NCBI GenBank assembly: GCA_903897205.1
Contig: CAIUAS010000337.1
Span: 1 to 11,173 of the forward strand
Length of the DNA: 11,173 nt
Source: an uncultured Gammaproteobacteria bacterium
GTDB lineage: Bacteria > Pseudomonadota > Gammaproteobacteria > CAIUAS01
Reading direction: 5' to 3'
The translations under genes and the position numbers were made by a program. The notes beneath the pieces are model-generated. The model had not been told where the DNA came from, made no database searches, and saw only the letters and a list, made by a program, of their open reading frames with translations. Of the stretch, positions 1 to 6,368 are shown one piece after another; position 1 is the stretch's first letter; each line of letters starts with the position of its first letter.

Positions 1-8
1 AATTTCAG

Positions 9-14
9 CCTCCT
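9..14 (-). promoter_or_regulatory. Shine-Dalgarno for a gene just beyond the left edge
   Basis: Reading the minus strand, the lipoprotein stop codon (16-18) is followed by a perfect AGGAGG, leaving eight bases (CTGAAATT) before the window ends. The start codon of the next gene should therefore lie at or immediately past the edge. In GI-type conjugation operons the gene after the TIGR03751 lipoprotein is normally the TraC/VirB4-type ATPase (TIGR03744). That identity is inferred from gene order only. Confidence 0.7.
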
Positions 15-15
15 C

Positions 16-438
16 TCAAATTTCACCCGGCAATGCATAGTGCAATTGATTATAGAGAGGAAAAGCTGTGGCATAGCCCGGTATCGGCGCTTCATCGATT
101 CCTGCTAAATGCGGATACACGTACATCACCAATGGCGGATTAGGCAACACCGGAAAAAGATTATTAATTTCATTATCGGCCGTGCGAGTATAAGGTGATA
201 AATTAGTCGCGCCGTTATAAGCGGCCCCGGCTAATGGTTTAATATTCTGGCGCATTGCTTGTAAAGCTTCGCCATTAGAATGCTGCATCGCTTCTTCGTA
301 AACTTGCGCCATCGTCGGGCCTCCTTGCGGAATAGCATTTCCGCTGGTAGTACAAGCGGTTAAAAAAATGATCGGTGAAAAAACAAGTGTCGCTTTAATC
401 CAATGGCGCTGATTTAAAAAAATTGTTTTGCTGATCAT
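16..438 (-). CDS. Conjugative transfer region lipoprotein (TIGR03751 family)
   Basis: A 140-residue exported lipoprotein. Residues 1-28 form a signal sequence with a positively charged start, a hydrophobic stretch (TLVFSPIIFL) and the lipobox LTAC, giving lipidated Cys29. The mature part (QGGPTMAQVYEEAM at about 38-51, then a Pro/Tyr-rich tail with LPNPPLVMYVYPH at about 98-110) resembles the TIGR03751 lipoprotein that follows the VirB10-like gene in ICE operons. There it is thought to act like TraV/VirB7 in the outer-membrane part of the core complex. The only credible start is the ATG at 436-438, which has an AGGGGAG ribosome site about 11 nt upstream. The gene therefore overlaps the end of the VirB10-like gene by 44 nt in another frame, implying translational coupling. 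Family assignment is from memory of the pattern; the lipoprotein nature is seen directly. Confidence 0.88.
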   Translation of the reverse strand: MISKTIFLNQRHWIKATLVFSPIIFLTACTTSGNAIPQGGPTMAQVYEEAMQHSNGEALQAMRQNIKPLAGAAYNGATNLSPYTRTADNEINNLFPVLPNPPLVMYVYPHLAGIDEAPIPGYATAFPLYNQLHYALPGEI

Positions 439-1765
439 AAGCTACTTTTCTCCCCTCTGGATTGTAGTCAATCGGAATTTCCTGCGTGATATTAATATTG
501 AGCGCTAATTTTTTACCGGTTTTTAAATCCACATTGGGCACATACACAAAATCAAAACTATTTTCAACGCGCTGTTCCCACCAGTGTTGAGTGGCCTGTG
601 CAGCGGCTGAAAATCCTTGCCCCATGGCATAGCGGTTGGCATTGCCAATCAAGGTTGAAAAACTGCTGCCAGCCGGTGTCACCATATTGCTCACTTGCGA
701 TTGCGATAAGGCATTACTATAACCTTGTAATCCAGCCAGTCCTGCGGTCACGCTTAAGAACAAGGGCGCATCAGTATGAAAGCTGCCTTGTATACAGGGA
801 TTGCCATTCGCCGCCGCAATGGTTCCTAACCGTTGCCCCTCTTTGGCTTGGGTGGTGCTGATACGGCCATCCTGAAAAATAAACGTCATTGAATTAATAT
901 CGCCCCGTGCGCAGCGGCCTAATAAATCGCCTTCTGCCACACCGGAAGCGACGATGCCTTGAATGTCTTCGGGTATATCAATCCCATTGGCCGCTAAATT
1001 TTTTGCGCCAATAATGACTTTAAAGGTGTAGGGATCGGGGACTTTGCCGCTAATCGGAATGCGTCCGATAATAGGCTGCATGGCGATTGCGCCTGTTAGC
1101 GTAGCGTTCACTGGAATGGTGTAATAAGGAACAGTCGGCTTTTTATTTTTATTTTTATTTTCCAGGTTTTGCAATAACGATTGAGTATTTTGGTTTTCTT
1201 TTGCGTGACCTTTTTCAGATGAATCAGAATTTAGTAAACCGGACAAGTTGCCAATCGATGATGAGGCGGAATGAGCGGGGTTTGAGCCCATACTATCTGT
1301 CATGTTCTGCATATCATTAATCCAGGTCAGTTGCTCCAATGGCATGCTGGAAGCAGAATTATCAGGTGATAAATTATCGATTGCAGTTGGTGTGGGTTGG
1401 CTGGTTTTATTGGATGTTACCGATGGCGTAGAAGCGGCTGTTTTAAAATCTGCAATTTGTTTTTGCACCGCTTGCAGCATGTCGTTTTTAAAATTTGCCA
1501 ACGTCGTTTTATCTTGATCGGACAATCGTTTATTTTGATCAATAATTTTTTGGTTCTGTTGCTCCACCGCACTAATGTCAGACGTCAGTGTTTTTAGCGT
1601 TTCTACCGGCGTATCACTGCTGGCTTTATCATTGACAAAGGCCGTTTTATTATTAGCGCCCGCAGGGTGGCTGCTATGGTTCGTAAAATAAACTAAAAGC
1701 AAAATGCCTATGACAATGCTAGAAAATAGTACGGCCAATAGTTTGATGAACGGATTTGATCGCAT
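395..1765 (-). CDS. VirB10/TraB-like conjugation core protein (TIGR03752, PFL_4705 family)
   Basis: A 456-residue bitopic inner-membrane protein expected to bridge the inner and outer membranes in the T4SS core. Residues 7-27 form one transmembrane helix. Residues about 52-110 are a Gln/Lys-rich coiled coil (VEQQNQKIIDQNKRL), and 115-210 a Ser/Asn/Gln-rich linker ending in a Lys-Asn run. A VirB10/TrbI-like beta domain follows at 215-430, with IPVNATLTGAI, GRIPISGKVPDP, a GVAEGDLLGRCARG segment and a C-terminal YVP..D region. The domain order and the conserved first strand of the C-terminal domain match TIGR03752. The ATG at 1763-1765 has AGGAG (1776-1780) ten bases upstream, sitting just before the stop of the preceding gene, five bases away. 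The end overlaps the lipoprotein gene. Cys285 and Cys324 could form a disulfide. Confidence 0.93.
   Translation of the reverse strand: MRSNPFIKLLAVLFSSIVIGILLLVYFTNHSSHPAGANNKTAFVNDKASSDTPVETLKTLTSDISAVEQQNQKIIDQNKRLSDQDKTTLANFKNDMLQAVQKQIADFKTAASTPSVTSNKTSQPTPTAIDNLSPDNSASSMPLEQLTWINDMQNMTDSMGSNPAHSASSSIGNLSGLLNSDSSEKGHAKENQNTQSLLQNLENKNKNKKPTVPYYTIPVNATLTGAIAMQPIIGRIPISGKVPDPYTFKVIIGAKNLAANGIDIPEDIQGIVASGVAEGDLLGRCARGDINSMTFIFQDGRISTTQAKEGQRLGTIAAANGNPCIQGSFHTDAPLFLSVTAGLAGLQGYSNALSQSQVSNMVTPAGSSFSTLIGNANRYAMGQGFSAAAQATQHWWEQRVENSFDFVYVPNVDLKTGKKLALNINITQEIPIDYNPEGRKVAYDQQNNFFKSAPLD
1139..1163 (-). repeat. Short period-6 A/T tandem repeat inside the VirB10-like linker
   Basis: On the plus strand three to four imperfect TTTTTA units run in tandem. 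On the coding strand they encode the Asn-Lys-rich segment at about residues 202-209 of the VirB10-like protein. A period of six keeps the reading frame, so unit gain or loss would change linker length by two residues rather than switch the gene off. Confidence 0.6.
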
Positions 1766-1770
1766 GGTAT

Positions 1771-2763
1771 TTAAGCTCCTGTCATACAGGATTTCAGTAC
1801 ATTACTGAAGGATTGATTGGCTATTAAAAAAACCGTTGTAGAGTCGCCGGGTGTTCCAGCAGGAGCCAAAACATGACGAGGATAAAAGGTTGCCGCTTGC
1901 CAGGCGCCACATAATACTCTGGGATCCAACGTTAAAACTTGCTTTAGCGTATTACGCAATAAAATCGCGGTAATGGTGCGATCACCGCTACGCCAAGAGG
2001 CCAATGGCATGGCCATCGCACTGCCATCGCGTAACAGGGGTACGATTTTAGGGGCGTGCATGGGTGTACGGTAAATACCGTTTGGCTGTGTCAATAAACG
2101 TTTCGGAGCATAAAGCTGCTGTACGGCAAAACGCATCAGCGTTATTTCATTAATGCTCGCCTTATCGATGTACTCACTATGGTTTTGATCATTTTCCGTT
2201 ATTTTAGCTTGTGATAACGCATCGGCAGCAGGATGGATTTCAGGCAAAATCACATCAATCGGTGTAGTGTCCGCTGCTTTCTGCGCTGAAATATCCAATA
2301 AAACAATCTTTCCGGTTTGCGCTAGGCGGACGGCAACACGCTGTGTAGCAAAAGGAGCTTTTGCTAATAAATAAAGCGTTCCAGCATTATTTTGTACGCG
2401 TAATAGACTGTCCGGTAAATTATTTTTGTTATAACCAAATGCGATGGCCTCTGGAAAATTAATCATTCTTTCTTTATTGATGGGCAGAATGATCACGAGC
2501 GGGGCTTCTTTCCAAACGAAGTGCTCATGCGGAACCTCATTAGAAAATTCAGGCATGGCATCATTATTGTTGGCTTTAATCGGAAAAAGCCTTTTGAGTT
2601 TTTTAATTTCAGTGGATGATAATGGCAATGGTTGTACTTGGTTTGGCACAGATGAGGTTGTGTTGGTTTCAGCAAAACTTAAATCACTATAAATACTCAG
2701 CAACCCCATTAAAAATAGCGGTGCTAATTTTAAGTGTTTTTTACAGAATGAAATGACTGTCAT
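1771..2763 (-). CDS. TraK/VirB9-like ICE protein (TIGR03749, PFL_4704 family)
   Basis: A 330-residue exported protein that in this position is regarded as the TraK/VirB9-like periplasmic partner of the VirB10-like protein. Residues 1-30 are a Sec signal peptide ending SFA, with cleavage before Glu-Thr. The mature protein has the recognisable family blocks: FVWKEAPLVIILPINKERM (82-100), GTLYLLAKAPF (128-138), RFAVQQLYAPKRLL (211-224), then ASWRSGD, ILLRNT and LDPRVLCGAWQAATFYPRHVL (279-299). A polar stretch at about 160-205 looks like a variable linker. I chose the ATG at 2761-2763 because GGTAGG lies six bases upstream and a proper signal peptide follows directly. An in-frame ATG at 2806-2808 would add 15 residues but has no ribosome site. 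The gene follows the methyltransferase gene after 54 bases and precedes the VirB10-like gene by five. Confidence 0.92.
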   Translation of the reverse strand: MTVISFCKKHLKLAPLFLMGLLSIYSDLSFAETNTTSSVPNQVQPLPLSSTEIKKLKRLFPIKANNNDAMPEFSNEVPHEHFVWKEAPLVIILPINKERMINFPEAIAFGYNKNNLPDSLLRVQNNAGTLYLLAKAPFATQRVAVRLAQTGKIVLLDISAQKAADTTPIDVILPEIHPAADALSQAKITENDQNHSEYIDKASINEITLMRFAVQQLYAPKRLLTQPNGIYRTPMHAPKIVPLLRDGSAMAMPLASWRSGDRTITAILLRNTLKQVLTLDPRVLCGAWQAATFYPRHVLAPAGTPGDSTTVFLIANQSFSNVLKSCMTGA

Positions 2764-2769
2764 AAATGA

Positions 2770-2775
2770 CCTACC
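2770..2775 (-). promoter_or_regulatory. Ribosome binding site deciding the PFL_4704-type start
   Basis: GGTAGG on the minus strand lies six bases before the ATG at 2761-2763. The competing upstream ATG at 2806-2808 is preceded by a T-run and no purine-rich site. Confidence 0.5.
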
Positions 2776-2817
2776 AACTATTTTTCCAGAAAAATTAAAG
2801 GCGAGCATTAAAAAACG

Positions 2818-3642
2818 TTATGAGCGTTGCGTTTGTAATTCGTTATAGGTTAACTGTTTGGACAATAAAACAGCGTGTTGTTTTGTCTGGGCTTGCCAGC
2901 GCTGGATAGTGGCATCCACGTAGTGTGGTTCTATTTCCATTAATCGTGCGTAACGGCCTAAATTTTCACAAGCCATTAAAGTAGAGCCAGCGCCACCACA
3001 TAAATCGATGATGATATCTTCTTTTTTACTGCTATTGAGCAGCGCCTTTTCAATGAGGGCAATCGGTTTCATAGTAGGATGTAATTTATTGGCGGCAGGC
3101 TTGGGTATTTGCCAGACGGTCGTTTGCTTGTTATCGCCATACCAGGGATCTTTTTCTTTTTTACGATGACAATAAAAAATAACTTCGTGTTTTAATTTAT
3201 ACCGCGCGAAACTCAGCACAAAATGATTTTTAGACCAGACAATTTGAGTGCGGATTTCAAAATCATTTTCTTCCAAGGCTTGTTGAAACAGGCGGTGATG
3301 ATTGTTGCTGTAACACATATAGAGTGAGCCGCCGCGTTTTAAGGCCACTTGATGGGCGTTGACGAGGTGCGTCAGGAATTGGATAAATTCATTTTTCTGC
3401 AAATGATCATTTTTAATTTTTTGCCTTATCTTTTTGCAACCTTGATAATTCACATTATAAGGCGGATCAATAAAAGCCATGTCGGCCTTTTCATCTAACA
3501 TAAGCTGTTTAACCTGGATGATGTCCGTGCTATCACCGCACATTATCCGATGCTGATTTAATAGCCAGACATCACCTGGTTTAACAATAACGTTAGCATC
3601 GGCAATAGTAAGCGTAGCTTTTTTAACAGATTTTCCAGGCAT
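2818..3642 (-). CDS. Beta-class site-specific DNA methyltransferase (N6-adenine or N4-cytosine)
   Basis: A 274-residue cytoplasmic enzyme predicted to transfer a methyl group from S-adenosylmethionine to an exocyclic amino group in DNA. Catalytic motif IV is IDPPYNVNYQG (58-68). It is followed by RGGSLYMCYSNNHH (103-116), the HPTMKP block (188-193), the AdoMet-binding motif I as DLCGGAGSTL (213-222) and MEIEPHYVD (235-243). The order IV before I defines the beta class (PF01555). The start (GDVWLLNQHRIMCGDS, 23-38) is the segment that, in longer phage and island methylases, follows an N-terminal ParB-like domain, which is absent here. No clear ribosome site precedes the ATG at 3640-3642, and translation may depend on coupling. 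It lies 26 bases after the VirB8-like gene and 54 before the TraK-like gene, interrupting two genes normally adjacent. No cognate restriction enzyme is visible, so it is an orphan modification enzyme within this window. Target sequence unknown. Confidence 0.92.
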   Translation of the reverse strand: MPGKSVKKATLTIADANVIVKPGDVWLLNQHRIMCGDSTDIIQVKQLMLDEKADMAFIDPPYNVNYQGCKKIRQKIKNDHLQKNEFIQFLTHLVNAHQVALKRGGSLYMCYSNNHHRLFQQALEENDFEIRTQIVWSKNHFVLSFARYKLKHEVIFYCHRKKEKDPWYGDNKQTTVWQIPKPAANKLHPTMKPIALIEKALLNSSKKEDIIIDLCGGAGSTLMACENLGRYARLMEIEPHYVDATIQRWQAQTKQHAVLLSKQLTYNELQTQRS

Positions 3643-3668
3643 GATATTTTTTAGACAAATAAATTTAA

Positions 3669-4298
3669 TTAAACATAGGTTTGAATGCGTTGCGGATTAG
3701 CAATGAAACCATCCAGCGCTAATCCCCAAGGGTTTGCTTTGGCATCCACATCGTAACGTACGATCCGTAAAGTATATTCAATCGCCACATCTTTCACTTC
3801 GTTACTATTCATGTTCATGTGCTCGCTTAAGCGCATTTTCAAATGCACAATCCAAACGCCATCGCCAACTGCTTGCACGTCTGCGTTTTGGAAAACTGCG
3901 CCATTTAAACCAGACAAGGTACGGATCCGTTCCTGTAACTCACCTTGATTAAAGCGCTCGTTATAATCATGAATGAGAAAGTTTTTAAAGCGTGGTGTTA
4001 AATAGGCGGAAAATTGTTGAATCGTTTGTTTGTAATCATCCACGCCATTCGTCGGCCAGTGATTAATGCTCTGCCAAATATAATAAGTAAAACTGTAAAT
4101 GGTGGTGTTAGGATATTCACCCGCGCGTAAGGTAATACCGGTTTGGGGGATTTGTGGCGGAATATAGACATTCACTTTTGATTGCGCGCCATGCCAACCG
4201 ATAATCAATAAAATATTGATAATAATCGAAACAAGAAAAGCGGTCGCGAGAATTTGCAGGGCTAAGCGAGCATTTTCTAAGGCGTTTTGAAATCGCAT
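3669..4298 (-). CDS. VirB8/TraE-like ICE protein (TIGR03746, PFL_4703 family)
   Basis: A 209-residue bitopic inner-membrane protein with a short cytoplasmic tail, one transmembrane helix at about 15-35 and a periplasmic domain. The order resembles TraE/VirB8-type assembly factors. Recognisable segments are the N-terminal MRFQNALENARLALQ, YIPPQIPQTGITLRAGEYPNTTIYSFTYYIW (45-75; shown as the YIPP and FTYYIWQ blocks), LTPRFKNFL (100-108), GVWIVHLKMRL (147-157) and NPWGLALDGF (189-198). An ATG eight codons upstream (4320-4322) is possible. The ATG at 4296-4298 is preferred because GGGAG lies nine bases upstream, it overlaps the previous stop by one base (TGATG), and family members begin this way. 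It normally directly precedes the PFL_4704 gene, but here the methyltransferase gene intervenes. Confidence 0.92.
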   Translation of the reverse strand: MRFQNALENARLALQILATAFLVSIIINILLIIGWHGAQSKVNVYIPPQIPQTGITLRAGEYPNTTIYSFTYYIWQSINHWPTNGVDDYKQTIQQFSAYLTPRFKNFLIHDYNERFNQGELQERIRTLSGLNGAVFQNADVQAVGDGVWIVHLKMRLSEHMNMNSNEVKDVAIEYTLRIVRYDVDAKANPWGLALDGFIANPQRIQTYV

Positions 4299-4657
4299 CA
4301 CCGTTTTCTCCCAACCGACCATTTTCCACTACGGGTAATATAAATAGCTGACATTATGCCAAGGCGTTCGCACTGCAATAAAAAAACCTGTTTTAAATAA
4401 CCGGGCGGTTTACCTTGTTTGATTTTTTGTAACACGTGCGCCGTGCTCCATGTCATGCCGACGGCCACTGGAAAAGCAATGCCAACGCCAATCAGCAGCA
4501 TATTAATTAATAATTTAGTAAGAACGCCTAAAACAATACTGCTCAGCGTTAAAGAAACAATGGCGATCGCTTGCATTTCTTTCATGGTGCAACCACAAAA
4601 AACAACTGCATCAAAATTCAGGCGATGCGCTAATAAATCAGGCAGGTTATCATTCAT
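4298..4657 (-). CDS. TraL-like conjugative transfer protein (TIGR03750 family)
   Basis: A 119-residue small membrane protein. The hallmark N-terminal block is LLAHRLNFDAVVFCGCTMKEM (8-28), close to the family's 'RLN-P-V-F-GCT-E' pattern. A hydrophobic hairpin of two membrane helices follows at about 29-48 and 50-68, then a basic cytoplasmic segment with GKPPGYLKQ (82-90) and a short Arg/Lys-rich tail. In ICE operons it sits between the TIGR03745 pilin-like gene and the PFL_4703 gene, exactly as here. It is regarded as the counterpart of the F-plasmid TraL pilus-assembly protein. It starts nine bases after the preceding stop and ends in a one-base stop-start overlap. No strong ribosome site is seen, so translation is probably coupled. 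Confidence 0.9.
   Translation of the reverse strand: MNDNLPDLLAHRLNFDAVVFCGCTMKEMQAIAIVSLTLSSIVLGVLTKLLINMLLIGVGIAFPVAVGMTWSTAHVLQKIKQGKPPGYLKQVFLLQCERLGIMSAIYITRSGKWSVGRKR
4308..4312 (-). promoter_or_regulatory. Ribosome binding site deciding the PFL_4703-type start
   Basis: GGGAG on the minus strand lies nine bases before the ATG at 4296-4298 and inside the 3' end of the TIGR03750 gene. It favours this start, with its one-base TGATG stop-start overlap, over the ATG at 4320-4322. Confidence 0.5.
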
Positions 4658-4666
4658 AAATGGCCA

Positions 4667-5047
4667 TTAACTTTGAATGGTGGTTGAAAAAGCCGTCCAG
4701 CCGATACCAATCAACACTAAACCTAATGTGACGCCCAGGGCGAGCAATACAAATGTCATAATCAGATTACCGTGATCTTTTTCGCGGCTATCTTCGCGTA
4801 AGCGGTGAATAATAACGCCCAGACAAATCATGATGAGAATGCCGCCAACCGCTATAGTAGTATATTTCATGGCCGTTTCCATATGCGTACCGGCCACTTG
4901 TACGACGTCTCCGCCATTAACCGTAATGCTAGGAAAAGGATTGTCATCGGCATGCGCCAGGCGTGAGGCTATTAATAAACCACTCATGAATGCAGCTACA
5001 ACATACTGCTTCGCTTTTTTTAATCCTAAACAGAATTTAGAAAACAT
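4667..5047 (-). CDS. Pilin-like ICE membrane protein (TIGR03745, PFL_4702 family)
   Basis: A 126-residue exported membrane protein of the TIGR03745 (DUF2976) family, the candidate major pilin or VirB2-like subunit of GI-type systems. Residues 1-33 form a signal peptide ending AHA. The short mature N-terminus holds NPFPSITVNGGDVVQVAG (36-53). Two transmembrane helices (about 63-81 and 95-119) flank a charged loop HRLREDSREKDHGN (81-94), the topology typical of conjugative pilins. A TTG at 5069-5071 could extend the protein by eight residues but lacks a ribosome site. The ATG at 5045-5047 has GAG (5055-5057) seven bases upstream, so I use it. This start leaves 16 bases after the preceding TIGR03758 gene. 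Confidence 0.9.
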   Translation of the reverse strand: MFSKFCLGLKKAKQYVVAAFMSGLLIASRLAHADDNPFPSITVNGGDVVQVAGTHMETAMKYTTIAVGGILIMICLGVIIHRLREDSREKDHGNLIMTFVLLALGVTLGLVLIGIGWTAFSTTIQS

Positions 5048-5063
5048 AAATTTTCTCGGTATT

Positions 5064-5297
5064 TTAAGCAACGTAAATAAAGATAAGCATGACTACCACG
5101 CTTAATGCGAAAACATTTAAAAACAAAATCACTTTATCGTAAGGAGATGTTGAATCGAGCAAGTGCATAAGCCCTGCTAAAATTAAAATAGCAATAATTA
5201 ATACCATTCCACCGACAAATAACCGCAGATCAAAACTTAAACCGCTGGGATGAAAACCAGCCGCCGCATAAAAAGCTTCTTGTTGTTGTGGCGTCAT
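5064..5297 (-). CDS. Small ICE membrane protein (TIGR03758, PFL_4701 family)
   Basis: A 77-residue inner-membrane protein. The N-terminal block MTPQQQEAFYAAAGFHPSGL (1-20) is characteristic of the TIGR03758 (DUF3262) family. It is followed by two transmembrane helices at about 24-47 and 55-75 with a short polar turn (DSTSPYDK) between them. The size and hairpin topology resemble minor pilin or channel-base components such as VirB3/TrbD, but that functional comparison is inference. Its ATG overlaps the TGA of the RAQPRD gene (ATGA), and no independent ribosome site is visible, so translation is expected to be coupled to that gene. Confidence 0.9.
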   Translation of the reverse strand: MTPQQQEAFYAAAGFHPSGLSFDLRLFVGGMVLIIAILILAGLMHLLDSTSPYDKVILFLNVFALSVVVMLIFIYVA

Positions 5298-5614
5298 AAC
5301 GGCTTGCTTCGATAGGTAATATAATCGCCTTTAATGGGCATGACTGTGCGCGGTTCAATCGGCGCTTGTTTTAATTTTTCATCGATGCCTTGTTGAATGT
5401 TGGCAAGATCACTTCTCAACCAGTCATAATGAAACTGCGCCCGAGCCGTTGGGTTTTGTTCACGCTCCGCTTCATTCATTAGGGGCTTAAGGGAATTAAG
5501 CACTTGTTTAATCCTGGCCAAATCTGCATTTTCTAAATCGGTATCGGCATAAGCAGGATGGGCTAGGCTAAATAAATTCAGCAGAGCGATCAATAAAATG
5601 GGTCGAATAACCAT
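5294..5614 (-). CDS. RAQPRD family ICE protein (TIGR01690-like)
   Basis: A 106-residue exported protein. Residues 1-23 are a signal peptide ending AYA. The mature region is helical: DLARIKQVLNSLKPLMNEAE (31-50), then HYDWLRSDLANIQQGID (62-78) and GDYITYR (96-102), which match the conserved skeleton of the RAQPRD family of ICE proteins. The signature hexapeptide is degenerate here: the corresponding place reads APIEPRT (84-90). The start at 5612-5614 is chosen because AAGGAA (5621-5626) lies six bases upstream and a signal peptide follows at once. An upstream in-frame start at 5719 would overlap about 95 bases of the previous gene and disrupt the signal peptide. It lies between the PFL_4697 and TIGR03758 genes, as in related islands. 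Function beyond periplasmic location is unknown. Confidence 0.87.
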   Translation of the reverse strand: MVIRPILLIALLNLFSLAHPAYADTDLENADLARIKQVLNSLKPLMNEAEREQNPTARAQFHYDWLRSDLANIQQGIDEKLKQAPIEPRTVMPIKGDYITYRSKPL

Positions 5615-5620
5615 GCAGCA

Positions 5621-5626
5621 TTCCTT
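5621..5626 (-). promoter_or_regulatory. Ribosome binding site deciding the RAQPRD-type start
   Basis: AAGGAA on the minus strand, overlapping the stop codon of the PFL_4697-type gene (5625-5627) and six bases from the ATG at 5612-5614. It is one of the best ribosome sites in the operon and rules against the longer upstream start. Confidence 0.65.
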
Positions 5627-6347
5627 ACAAATATTTTTTGAAGGTTTTAGCGGTAACGGCAATAGCAAAACCAAATAAAATGGCAAAGGGCAGTAATAAA
5701 TGCTCAGGCTGAATGGCAAACGGTAAAATTAAATAAAGAAATAAACCCCATTGCAGACAAGCCGTCCCATAAAATTTAGCGCGATGATAAAGCAAAGCGC
5801 TTTCACGGCCACCACCAAAACGACGTAAATCTCGTTGCACCAAACCATCGATTAAACCGGTAAAGCCCAGCAATCCATAAACAGGTAAGAACAGTAATAC
5901 GGTTATAAAGCGGAGCGTTACCATAGCAGTTGTTAGTGCTAAGGCTTGTACATAAGCTATCACCAGCGGACAGGCCGCTTTTGCAAAGTGCTGTATCATC
6001 GGGTTCTTGATGGCTGTATTGCTGCCTTCGACCAGTATTTCAATAAAATGTGAATTATAAAAAATAGCGTTAATAAAATTTTTTATAATAATGAACGAGG
6101 CATAGGCAGGTTTTTGCAACAGCCAATTATGATGGGTTATTTCGGCCATTAGTTGCGTTTGATTAAGCCACAATCCATGCAGATACATCAAGCCAGGCTG
6201 TATGCCTTGAAAGACTAATAATCCCACGGAAATAAAGAGGGCTAAACACCATCCCGCTACTGTCCAAATAATAAGTTTAATGACGCCCCAAAAACACAGG
6301 GACAGCAAACCGGTTTCTTTACGAACGGGTGAAGGAGAGTGCGCCAT
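5625..6347 (-). CDS. ICE membrane protein (TIGR03747, PFL_4697 family)
   Basis: A 240-residue polytopic inner-membrane protein that follows TraD in GI-type islands. Membrane segments are visible at about 18-48, 127-160 (possibly two), 193-212 and 216-233. The most conserved block is GFTGLIDGLVQRDLRRFGGGRESALLYHRAK (161-191; key features are GLIDGLVQRDLRRFGGGRES), a basic cytoplasmic or interfacial loop diagnostic of TIGR03747. Its constant position after the coupling protein suggests it helps link TraD to the channel, but I know of no experimental proof. It starts 21 bases after the TraD stop. The nearest purine-rich sequence (AAGGA) is about 18 bases from the ATG, too far for a standard ribosome site. 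Confidence 0.9.
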   Translation of the reverse strand: MAHSPSPVRKETGLLSLCFWGVIKLIIWTVAGWCLALFISVGLLVFQGIQPGLMYLHGLWLNQTQLMAEITHHNWLLQKPAYASFIIIKNFINAIFYNSHFIEILVEGSNTAIKNPMIQHFAKAACPLVIAYVQALALTTAMVTLRFITVLLFLPVYGLLGFTGLIDGLVQRDLRRFGGGRESALLYHRAKFYGTACLQWGLFLYLILPFAIQPEHLLLPFAILFGFAIAVTAKTFKKYL

Positions 6348-6368
6348 AAAATATTGTTTGTTTATTCC

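Noticed and set aside
598..861. Plus-strand open frame opposite the VirB10-like gene
   Set aside because: Rich in Cys, Trp and His with no domain pattern. It is an antisense shadow of a conserved coding region.
2790..2820. Possible terminator after the methyltransferase gene
   Set aside because: AACG / CGTT with a 7-nt loop followed by six Ts on the minus strand, but the stem is only four weak base pairs and is unlikely to stop transcription efficiently.
5615..5719. Longer start for the RAQPRD-type gene
   Set aside because: It would overlap the previous gene by about 95 bases and put a long hydrophobic stretch before the signal peptide. The ATG at 5612-5614 has an excellent ribosome site.
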